NCBI RefSeq assembly: GCF_932274485.2
Contig: NC_065882.2
Location: 42,130,593 to 42,194,592, forward strand
From: Patella vulgata
Taxonomy: Eukaryota; Mollusca; Gastropoda; Patellidae
DNA length: 64,000 bases
Direction of reading: 5' to 3'
Within the stretch, counting starts at the first letter, position 1. Each line of letters starts with the position of its first letter. A program made the position numbers and the translations under genes. Under the pieces are notes generated by a model. That model made no database searches, was not told where the DNA came from, and saw only the letters and a list, made by a program, of their open reading frames with translations. This document shows, piece after piece, positions 35,350-45,152 of the stretch.

Positions 35350-36610
35350 TAGATTTCCGATTAGGGATTGGAGATTTATGATACTTCTACCTTAGACCTA
35401 ATACAATGACATTCATTCAGTATTATCTAAATTTCCTTTGGAATGCCTCCCATCTCACAGCGGTAGCAGCGTAGATGTATGTCGACTGGGGCCACTCTCA
35501 GGTAACCGCGGAAGCTTGTCCTGACTATTGAAGCACGTGGCGAATTTATTTCACAAAATGAATCAAATGTTGAGACACAGATGGATACAGTATCGCCTGT
35601 TTGTCAGATATGCATTGAACCAGTTGGTAATGAATATTCCGAAAATATTAGAGGCTTTAATAAGGCGGCTAACCTGAGAAATTATGGTCGTGATTTCGAT
35701 CTCGGTGAAAAATACCATGTGCAAAGTCGCAAATTTCACTATCATTCAACTAATATTGCACAATGTTGTAAAGCTATCGAAGTGGAGGAGACTGTATCAA
35801 GGTCTAGACGGTCCGTAGTGCCAAACTTCCTTTTTGTGGACTGTTGTCTTTTACATGGTCTGTAGGAAAGATTAGTAGACGGTCCATTAAAGCAGATAAA
35901 ATCGGTGACCGCTGTTACAACAGTAAACAGTAGAACTCACAACAACTATTTTGTGGACAGGACAAATGACGACTGGAAATTAAACTACATGTAATTGTAT
36001 TTAGCAAATCAACAGTGAGGCTGGTGTCCCTAAATAGATGACACTCGTTAATTACTTGCACATCTAACATTTGTATAAAGCATCTAGCATTGAAATTGTT
36101 CATCACTATGTGTAACCTAAGCACAAAAAAATGGTCAGTGTCGAACTTAGTCATGACTACACACCAAGCTTTATTTTGTCCTAAATTCTCTGCCATTGAA
36201 ATTGTTATCTCCGCTCATTATCTTAATTGGCTCATTCTTGTCGTCGGCCTCCAATATCCATTATCTTTCTGTTATTTTCGGAATGACGGTGGACTGGTCA
36301 TTATCAAATTGTTCACTGCCTATCGGTGTCCATCTGTGTCTCATCATTTGAATCATTTTGTGCTTCGATAGGTTTGGCCATCTTGGCTCAATTTTCGGGT
36401 GGGTGATCGAAATCAGACAAGCCCACGACGCCGCATTGACGGTGACCTGAGAGTGTCCTCTTTTGGCATGCCTGCTACAATGCTTCCGCAGTTAGCAGTG
36501 GTCGGACAGAGAGTCTAAATGAAATTTATTTGATGCTTGATGAATACCATCGTATTAGATCTGAGGCAGACTCGAGTATTCTTAATCCCCCAATCTCTAA
36601 TGGGTTTCCT
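35350..36610. mobile_element. FB3: old foldback/inverted duplication of 1.25 kb
   Basis: 35355-35610 and 36320-36605 are diverged inverted repeats. Landmarks on the left, GATTAGGGATTGGAGATT, CTAATACAATG, GCGGAAGC, CAAAATGAATCAAATG and GAGACACAGATGGA, return reversed on the right. Fainter similarity continues inward to about 35710 and 36220. The centre holds a 94-codon frame (35581-35865, VCQICIEPVGNEYSENIRGF) and a 93-codon minus frame. The right arm read in reverse gives SNDETQMDT against SNVETQMDT on the left. Whether the arms came from a coding sequence or this is a transposable element is open. Confidence 0.7.
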
Positions 36611-36639
36611 CCTATTTCGACCCAGGGGAACCAATCAAT

Positions 36640-36765
36640 AAACTGAAATGAAATGGGGTTTAACATCCTACTCTTCTGCTCCGACTGGGCTAATGAAGAT
36701 GGGCATACGCCATACAGTGTGCTATGAGGGAAATCACTCCCTGAGCCACCGCGTCTCCTGAACCA
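36640..36765 (-). mobile_element. SINE-A fragment with internal deletion, minus strand
   Basis: Reversed tail TGAAATGAAATGGGGTTTAA through GACTGGGCTAATGAAGATGG and GTGTGCTATGAGGGAAA. It then passes abruptly into CCTGAGCCACCGCGTCTCCT, which looks like the reversed tRNA head, so most of the body is deleted. Confidence 0.75.
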
Positions 36766-37142
36766 GTTAATTACCAAGATGAGAAAATGTGTCGAAAATG
36801 GAATCAGCTACCTCCAAAACTTATATTTTGACACCAACTATGGTCATTTTGTAAAAGTCGAATTTTCCCGCCAAAACTGACTGACATCTGGAATTATTTC
36901 CCAATATTCCCAATTCGCACTTCTTTATCTGCACTTGCTATACAACGTCTCATCCCGTCATTTAGTGTCTTCTGTACCTATATATAAATATTTAATTATT
37001 CCTTTTAATCCTTTTTCGCTAATCACATTGTAAATGTTTTCACTATGTATATATAGCATGTAATTGTGGAAGCGGACGTTAAATAAAGCTATTTTACACA
37101 AACACGCGGACACTTTTGCTTTGTCACATTTATTCTGCTCTC
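36766..37142. other. No gene seen
   Basis: AT-rich; no feature recognised. Confidence 0.35.
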
Positions 37143-37381
37143 ACACAGTGGCGAATATGGTGGCTAATGGGCTAACGAATGCAATTCGTAAGGCTGACAA
37201 GTTGATCGCCAGATATGGAGTGTTGCGAATATTAGACAGAAACATGATAATAAAATTCGCCATGAAAGCATTTTCTCATTGCTTTCGCAATATAGATGGC
37301 ATTTGTAGTGACCGTAAGACATTACGAATTGTTTGCGTTTTGTATTCGTAAGCCCATTCGTCACAATATTCGCCACTGTGT
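37143..37381. mobile_element. MITE of 239 bp with imperfect inverted ends
   Basis: The left end ACACAGTGGCGAATATGGTG is matched in reverse by CACAATATTCGCCACTGTGT at the right. Inner words AATGGGCT.ACGAAT and ATTCGTAA are also inverted. The interior is non-coding. I could not identify a target duplication. Confidence 0.85.
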
Positions 37382-37574
37382 AAAAATACCATAAGCGTTT
37401 AAACCTACAGACAGTATGTATCATGTCGTCACTAAATGACAGTTGACGAATAGTGGAAAGGGCATAAACTTAAACACATTGTCAAAAAACGTTCAACAAA
37501 GGTTATAAAGTGACAGATTTTTTTTTTACGTTATAGCTCATTTTTAAAATTCTTGATATCGTTTCAAATGGAAC

Positions 37575-38240
37575 GTATGTGATGTCCACTGGGTTATAAT
37601 AGACATTGTTTCATACATAAACTGAACATGACCGTCGATGATTTACAACCTTATCAACACAATCTGTACTCAACACCATAACCGCCAACAAAATCATCGA
37701 TTTGAGCCAGGATTAGACGAATGGTGTCAACAGAAGTCCGTTATAATTCACAGTGAATAGGCCTATAGCTATTGGAAATTGGTCAAGATGATCGCTGGTA
37801 TCAGCTCCTAGATTATATAGATTTGATTCAATATGGTCCTCTGAAAACAACTTCAGGTAACATAGCGGAGAAACTCACAGCGGAAAATCTAATTGCTCTG
37901 AGTACAACTTTCGTGGGACATTCACTCAAATCCTATCTAGATTTATAGTGCCTTTAAGAAAGCAAGTCATGACACAGAATGACTATTAATGCGAGTCTTA
38001 AACACGAAACTCGCTAAAACACTGATTTTGATTTACTTCTGCCTGTTCACTGAGTGCAAACTCTCACAAATTGTTCCCCAACCAACACAAAGAATAAAAT
38101 TTACTTATTTTTCAAGCCAGGAGAGCAAATCTTGAGCAATAAATTATCAAGTTGGACGGAATCAATGTCAACAGCTAGAACTGGATGGAATAGAGAAGAG
38201 ATTATTTCTGTTGAACAATTCACAACTGGTATTCACTAGC
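37575..38240 (+). repeat. Segmental duplication, copy 2, first block
   Basis: Partner of 30965-31705 (see there). After CACAACTGGTATTCACTAGC it is interrupted by an R400 MITE, a SINE and a foldback element. The partner block resumes at 41396. Confidence 0.85.
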
Positions 38241-38247
38241 ACCAATC

Positions 38248-38985
38248 TTAAAAATTTATTATGCAAGAGGGGATCACGGTGGCTAAGCGGGTAAGACGGT
38301 GGCTCGCTAGCCTGGAGGTCGGGTGTTCGATCCCTGCATTGGCCGAGAAAGTTCATCCAGATTTTCCGGCGTGGTTCTCCCTTGTTAGTGATGCAGGACG
38401 GAGGGCCTGACAAGGACAGCTGTCTAGTCGTTCGGATGGGACGAAAAACCGAGGTCCCGCGTACACATTGGCGTGCACGTAAAAGATCCCTTGACAGTTG
38501 GAATTCAATAAAAAAAAAATAGGCCGTAGTGCCGCTGTCCGGACAAAATTTTCCTCATAGCACACTGTATGGCGTATGCCCGTCTTCATTAGTCCAGTTC
38601 GGGACAGAACAGTAGGACGTTAAACCCCATTTCACTTCATATTATGTAAGAGCTAAATCGGCCCATGGTAGGTGTTTTGTTTGGCCTCAAATCTTATATA
38701 TATTATTAATTAGACATTTATTAACATAACAAGCCCATAATCAAAACTCTACACCATGGGGTGGTCGCGATTTTCAATGGATTGAAACACGGTCGCCATT
38801 TAATAATTTAAATCAAAAATGGATAATTGAGACTTTGTTCATTATCGTAACATTGGTAGCAATGAAAATCGAGACAACGCTATTCTTATCAAAGCTTCCA
38901 ACATTCATAACTTCACTAAGAATAAAGTAGTTTGACTGAAATTTTTAATATATTCCTTTTTCATTATCTGTGTTTAGACTATTAT
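38248..38985 (+). mobile_element. R400 MITE interrupted by a SINE-A
   Basis: TTAA at 38248-38251, then ATTATGCAAGAG, where the SINE 38270-38640 is inserted. R400 resumes at 38641 with ATTATGTAAGAG, AGACATTTATTAACATAACA, ATGGATAATTGAGAC and GACTGAAATTTTTAATATAT. It breaks off where FB2 begins near 38988, so the right TTAA is missing. Confidence 0.85.
38270..38640 (+). mobile_element. SINE-A, complete reference-quality copy
   Basis: 371 bp. The head GGGATCACGGTGGCTAAGCG has a perfect A box TGGCTAAGCGG; the B box is TGTTCGATCCC. The body follows (GGCCGAGAAAGTTCATCCAG, GTCAGTGATGCAGGAC-type, GGGACGAAAAACCGAGGTCC, GTAAAAGATCCCTTGACAGT, GCACACTGTATGGCGTATGC). The end is GGACGTTAAACCCCATTTCA. The flanking ATTATGCAAGAG (38258-38269) and ATTATGTAAGAG (38641-38652) form a 12-bp target duplication with one change. 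The parental tRNA cannot be named by eye. Confidence 0.95.
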
Positions 38986-38987
38986 GG

Positions 38988-41152
38988 TAAGGAACATTTA
39001 AAACTTATCTGTAGGTGGTCGTAGCACCGTACATTTACTTTAGAACGTCGAAAAAGATCTTGCATAACATAACAGAACCAAAACACTTCGAAACCTGTTT
39101 AAACCAGCAGATGCCAGGCAGGATACGTCCACATTTTCGAGAGATGGATAGAGAACAAGCTAAAAAGAAAGTGATTTTTCCTACAATCAAGAGCCATAAT
39201 TCAGAAATTACAATTCGATATGCGCAAATATCGAAAGGAACCGAGATCTTTGGGTTATAAACTTACATTTCAAGTTTCAACAAAATCGGATAAAAATTGT
39301 GACCTCTATAGGGTCCACAACCTTGATATACCATATTTTTACTCTATTTGAGAACGAAGGGCGGCCATTTTGTCTGTCAGTTTTGGGCCGATTTTCACGA
39401 AATTCGAATTCAGTCGTCCTTAGGGTGTAAAGGTGATATAATAATACGTTTTTTTAAATCGGATAAAAATTATGACCTCTATATGGTCCACAAGCTAAAA
39501 ACACGATTTTTCGTACAATCAGGGGCCATAATTCAGGAAGTTAAGATCCGATATGCGCGAATATCGTAAGGAACCAAGATCTTCGGGTTATTAACTTACA
39601 TTTCAAGTTTCAACAAAATCGGATAAAAATTGTGACCTCTATTGGGTCCACAACCTTGATATACCATATTTTTACGCTATTTAAGAACGAAGGGTAGCCA
39701 TTTTAACTCAGTCGTCCTTAGGGTGTAACGGTGATATATAATAATACGGTTTTTTAAATCGGATAAAAATTATGACCTCTATAGGGTCCACAAGCTACAA
39801 ACGCGATTTTTCGTACAATCAGGGGCCATAATTCGGGAAGTTACGTTCCGATATGCGCGAATATCGAAAGGAACCGAGATCTTTGGGTTATAAGCATACA
39901 TTGCAAGTTTTTCACCAAATCGGATAAAAATTGTTCACAAGCTAAAAACGTGATTTTTCGTACAATCAGGGGCCATAATCCATGAAGTTACAGTCCGATA
40001 CATGCCAATATCGAGATCTTAGGGTGATAAACCTATATGTCAAGTTTCATTCAAATCGGATAAAAATTGTGACATGTAGACTGTTCACAAACAATTGTGG
40101 ACGGACGGACGGAAGGAAGGACAGGGGCGACGACAATATACGTCCACATGAAAATGTGGGCGTATAAAAATAGGTAAAAACTGTCAAATCAGAATCTCTC
40201 TTATTTAGTTTCACAGCGATTGGTATACAGAATGAAACTAGTTGTGCGAAAAAAACAATTGAATAGTTTCATGGCTTAACTCCAGCCAGCAGGCAGCGTC
40301 ACGAAGTCTGCCAAATTTTTCCCCAGTAACATTTACCAATACGACATTTATATCCCGTGAGCCCTAATTTTGTGCAATGCACCCGTTTGTTTTATCTGTG
40401 TCCATGTTCCGGCAAAATTCATGAAAACTCATAAAAAATTTGCAAACCTTTAATCACATCGTCTGATACGTGTTTTCCGGTCACAGTTTAGCGTCGGTTT
40501 TCCCAGATTGGGATTCCCGGAAATGCAGACTGGAGTCCAACCATGAAACTATTCAATTGTTTTTCGGACAACTAGTTTCATTATGTATAACAATCGTTGT
40601 TAAACTAAATCGGAGAGACTTCAATTTGACAGATTTTACGTATTTTTGAAACAGGTTTCGAAGTGTTTTGTTTCAGTTATGCAAGATCTTTTTCGACGCT
40701 CCAAAGTAAATGTACGGTGCTAAGACCAGCTAAAGATAAGTTTTAAATGTTCCTATTATTAATTAGAACAGGTTTCGCTTTAGTTTTTATATTTTACGCT
40801 GACATTTTATTGCTTTAAATCTTCTTAGTGCAAAAACGGAAAATTTGACCTTTTGGCCTCCGGTGTCACAAAAAACAAAGGTGAATTTAGCAAGATAATA
40901 TTTTTATTGAAAGGCTGATTACTTTCGATCATTTTCAGCATGTTTTCATGATGCAAGAATGGCTGCTCATTCACTTTCAGTGCAAATGATCTCATTTGAC
41001 CTTTGACACCGAATATCTTGAAAACGCCCCAACGGCGGACTGATTACCAGTCGACATCGTATTCTACGCAAAATTTTACTTTAGAAAAGTTGGGTCTGGT
41101 TTTGTGCCCATTTGATGGACATCCTCCGCACTGAGCCTCCGGTCTACTCCCA
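38988..41152. mobile_element. FB2 foldback element, large copy with nested insertion
   Basis: The left arm (38988-39103 and 40166-40290) and the right arm (40540-40765) are inverted repeats: AACATTTAAAACTTATCT, CCGTACATTTACTTT, AAAAAGATCTTGCATAAC, GAAACTAGTTGT. The right arm continues outward to GTGCCCATTTGATGGACATC and the terminus GCACTGAGCCTCCGGTCT near 41150. The outer ~370 bp of the left arm is lost. A repeat-rich insertion (39104-40165) splits the left arm. The centre 40290-40540 is unique and non-coding. Confidence 0.85.
39104..40165 (+). repeat. Tandem-repeat insertion, ~300-335-bp units
   Basis: GAGATCTTTGGGTTATAA-type starts lie at 39243, 39577, 39876 and 40013, giving about three and a half units. 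Shared words are TTCAACAAAATCGGATAAAA, TTGTGACCTCTATAGGGTCC, AATCAGGGGCCATAATTC and GATATGCGCGAATATCG. It ends in a GGACGGACGGACGG run, a small hairpin (CCACATgaaaATGTGG) and GGCGTATAAAAA. The host arm resumes directly after. Confidence 0.85.
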
Positions 41153-41395
41153 TATATTCAAGCCAACTTTCAATTAATCATGGCTATAGCAAGATAGTTC
41201 TATATTCTGAAATTAAGTATCGATATAGAATATAAAAAAACATGGTATTGTTTTCCCTTTCTCGAACACCTAATACCATTTCTTATTTGACTTTTATGTT
41301 GTTTCTTTTCATATGTACATTAGGTTTTTTTATACCTTCCCCTGAATTTTAAATAAACCAGACACTATTTTGGGGGTGTGTGAAAACATATTTAC
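41153..41395. other. Spacer before resumed segmental copy 2
   Basis: No gene seen. The end (ATTTTGGGGGTGTG ... ATTAATACGAATCGTCTGT) already resembles 32990-33055. Confidence 0.35.
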
Positions 41396-41555
41396 TGAAA
41401 TTAATACGAATCGTCTGTAAATCTATTGATTTAAGTTTATCTAGATTTCTATCTTTCAAAAACAAAATTGTGATCTAATTAAAACTTTTAAATGCAGTGA
41501 AAACCATATAAATAGCAGATTTATAATTTATAAAATATCATTTTTGATGTCTGGA
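41396..41555 (+). repeat. Segmental duplication, copy 2, second block
   Basis: Partner of 33045-33205 (see there). Confidence 0.85.
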
Positions 41556-41690
41556 GAGTTGATTATGGGGTTATCATGTGAATAAATGTCTAAATAATAA
41601 GTTATACAACATTCGATACCAGAAAAAGACCTGCAATAGACAGATTTAGTTCTTACATAATATATTTCTAATGATATACGGGGCCCACTT
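41547..41690 (-). mobile_element. R400 MITE, partial, minus strand
   Basis: In reverse it shows the R400 left region: 'taagaactaaatctgtctattgcaggtc', then AGACATTTATT and 'cccataatcaactct'. It inserted just after segmental copy 2. Confidence 0.6.
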
Positions 41691-44325
41691 TCACCTGCAA
41701 TTGCTTCTTACCCCGTTTTTAGAATTCATAAAAAAAATATATCATTTAAAATAAAGTTCTTAAAACTTCTAGTTTCCATTTAAATGATTCCATAAACCCG
41801 TGTCTCGGTTTGACTAGATACCCGATATCAGGTACATATCTATTCGCTGCCTTGTCTTAATATGGGACATTTTAGAACGGCCAAGAACTGGTTTATCACT
41901 TTGACGTCACTATTTTTCATTGTTTTTATGAAACAGTCTGTTAGAGATTTTCAATGATTAATATACATTCTATTTTTACATTTCCTTTTTGCTTATTATC
42001 ATTAGGTTTATCTTAAACCTTTCAGTAAAGCATGTATACCATGTATATGTTAACCACTGGACTAGCTAATGTAGTTGTGTTTGTAACTAAAAAGAGAGGT
42101 AGCGTGCCAAACCGTCCACTGAGTGAAACTGCGACACCGGCAATCGTCCTATTAAAGAACACCAGCTATTGATACTTTTATTTATATAGTAGTTTAAAAG
42201 AATAAAACAAAACCAAAAATGTTTTAGATAACTGCATGCATTTTGAACCCATACATTTTAGGTAAAAGCACTTTTGATTGCGCAGGGTCATAAGCACTCT
42301 ATCTGGCTTCTATTTGGCGGATCGTCGCTTTAAACAGATTTGTGGTATGGGCTTCAGAAGCAAAGCGTTTCAATCAATCCTACAAACAAACTACGAATTT
42401 CAGATGGAATAATTTTAATATAGATGTTTCAGATCAAACGTCATTATAGTTAATCAATGTATACTTATTTATCACATTGGTTGAAAGGCTTAACATTGTT
42501 ATATCCATACAGCCTCTTTGATGTTACTTATTCTAGACAAAATGCAACTCATCAACTCGCTTAGATCTTTATTTCTCATCACCAGATCTATAGTCTAGTT
42601 CACATGCTCCAGATAAAAGGAAAGTTACGGATATCATCTACACATTTTGTTTTTAAATTTTCAGATCGTTTGATGGAGTCTTAAAACATACGTATTCTTA
42701 ACTGAATAAACAAACAAAAGTAAAAATACATTTACGTAAATGATTTTGTAGTATATGCTTCATGGCTCGTTAATTTTGTATGACCCTTTAAAGATACGAA
42801 AAAGAAACAATGGTATTTGAGTCATTATAAGATTATTGTGAGAAATGAGCTCAAGAGTTTTCTGTTCCACTGCAAGTGTAGTCTTGCCAAATGATTTATT
42901 ATCAGGATTAGTTATAAACTTATCTCTAATGGTTAATCCCTTTGTAGAAAGTAATAAATACAGATAACAATGGGGCTAATCCTCATAGTTATTGAGACAG
43001 AAAGGATTAATATGACAACAGATCTAAGCGAAAAGAGTCGTAAAATATTTACATATAATGAAGGATATTAAAGTAAGAGGACATATTAGCGGGGTTCTTT
43101 AAAATAAGCTCTTTAATCAATTTCTAGATTACGTGCATATTGGTGATACAGAATGGGTGTGTAATGCTTATAAAATAGACGCTGTATAAGCGTAATTCAA
43201 AATCAAGTTCGAAAATGTTTTGTATCTTTGACCAAACGCACGCATTTATCCAATCTATAGATAATATCCACCAGATAAGCACCGTTTGGCACCGTTTATC
43301 CAGATTCTATATAAATTGAAGCTACTATTAATGCACTGAATGCCTTCCAGCAGTATGTAATATAATTGATTGGCCAGTCTTCTATTTATTAACGAGCACA
43401 ATCCAAGATAATTTTATTTACATGATTTACAATAGTCAGACATCTTTAATAACGGCTCTCCATCTTTGATCACCAACTTTATTCCTGAAACGAATATATT
43501 ACTCGACCAACGTATGTCTGAACCTAATTCGGTATATGTTATTGTTTTCTTAATGTATATTTCCCCTTTCCACAATACATGGTACCACTTTTTTTCTTGT
43601 GTTTTTGTTTTGCTGTCTGCATAATTGTTGAGGGAGAATTGGGCTTGACGAATCTCCAAGGTTCTTCTCAACTTGGGACATTCTAGTTGGAGTCCAGTGT
43701 CCAAACCACACAACCACCAGACTCCCAATTTATGAGCCAACAGAATTTAGTTTTTGTTATGTGGTTTTTTTCATAATTCAGTAGAGAGTGGGGCTACTCC
43801 CGCTCTAACGTTATCTAGTAATATTGTATTGATCTAAAGGTAAATCAGTTATTCAGGTGATAAAACGCGCGATCAGCCATTCCTTTATTCAATAAATATA
43901 CGATAGTTCTACACGCACTATGGCTGACATGCCATAACATAGCAAACCTCTCTATTTAATGATGGTCATTATGTAATCATAGAAAACGGTGTTTTACGTC
44001 TCGGCGACGCTCTTGAGGTCATTTCTCTGCATCAATGATAAAGTTTAATATTGATTGCGACCTGTAAAGCGCTAAGATCATATTTCAAAACCGGCTTCCG
44101 GTGATTAAGAGAAATAAAATTACTAAAACATCTTTATTTTAATGTAATATGTCTTTTGGACGATAAAAACAGAAACGCGTGGGTTACGAGAACGGAAATG
44201 ATTCTTGTTACCAATAAAATTGAAACACATCGTAAATCCTCATGTATTTTAATGTTCTTTGGACGCGTGTTCACGAAAAAGCAATTGTCTTAAAACTAAT
44301 ATTATACATGCATCTGACGTTTTAG
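41691..44325. other. No convincing gene; one unexplained minus frame
   Basis: Long AT-rich stretch. The 108-codon minus frame at 43414-43740 (MAHKLGVWWLCGLDTGLQLE..., ending DYCKSCK) has better composition than most, and AATAAA overlaps its end, but I recognise no family. It might be an isolated exon, a repeat or chance. Confidence 0.35.
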
Positions 44326-45152
44326 ACCGGATGCTCAGTGCCGGGGAGGGGCATCAAATGGGCACAAAACCAGACCAAATTAGTAAAATTTTGCGTAGAA
44401 TAAGATGCCGAGTGGTAATAAGTCCGCCGCTGGAGAGTTTTCGAGATATTACGCGTCAAAGGTCAAATGAAGTCATTTGCACTGAAAGTGAATGCGCAGC
44501 CATTCTTGTATCATGAAAACATGCTGAAAATGATCGAAAGTAATCACACTTTCAATAAAAATGTAAACTTGCTAAATGCACCTTTGTTTTTTTGCGAACC
44601 GGAGGTCAAATTTTCCGTTTTTGCACTAGGAAGATTTAAAGCTATAAAATGTCAGCGTAAAATATAAAAACTAAAACGAAACCTGTTCTAATTAAAAATA
44701 GGAACATTTAAAACTTATCTTTAGCTGGTCTTAGCGCCGTACATTTACTTTGGAACGTTGAAAAAGATCTTGGATTTAACAGAAACAAAACACTTCGAAA
44801 CTTGTTTTAAAAATACGTAAAAACTGTCAAATCGAAATCTCGCCGATTTAGTTTAACAACGATTGTTATACATAATGAAAATAGTTGCCCGAAAAACAAT
44901 AGAAGAGTTTCACGGTTGGACTCCAACTTACTTTCGATCATTTTCAGCCTGTTTTCATGGACTCGCGAATGAATTCGCATTAACTTTCAGTACAGTGACC
45001 TCATTTGACCTTTGAACCCGAATATCTCGAAAACGCCCCAACGGCGGACTGATTACCACTCGGCAACGTATTCTACGCAAAATTTTACTGTAGAAAACTT
45101 GGGTTTGGTTTTGTGCCCATTTGATGGACACCCTCCCGCACTGAACCTCTAA
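44326..45152. mobile_element. FB2 foldback element, 825-bp short copy
   Basis: 44326-44552 and 44930-45152 are inverted repeats of about 225 bp: GGGCATCAAATGGGCACAAA, AATTTTGCGTAGAATA, GGTCAAATGA, ATGATCGAAAGTAA and their reverses. 44553-44920 matches, in reverse, the outer part of the right arm of the large copy (40560-40890). So this is one nearly whole arm plus one arm tip, as expected from an internal deletion. The terminus reads TAGACCGGATGCTCAGTGC. Frames of 85, 66 and 74 codons inside it are artefacts. Confidence 0.9.

Noticed and set aside
38270-38345. Free-standing tRNA gene
   Set aside because: A and B boxes belong to the SINE-A head; the cloverleaf does not close and the SINE body follows directly.
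43414-43740. 108-codon minus frame as a small gene
   Set aside because: No recognised family, no promoter or splice signals beyond an overlapping AATAAA; kept only as a remark.
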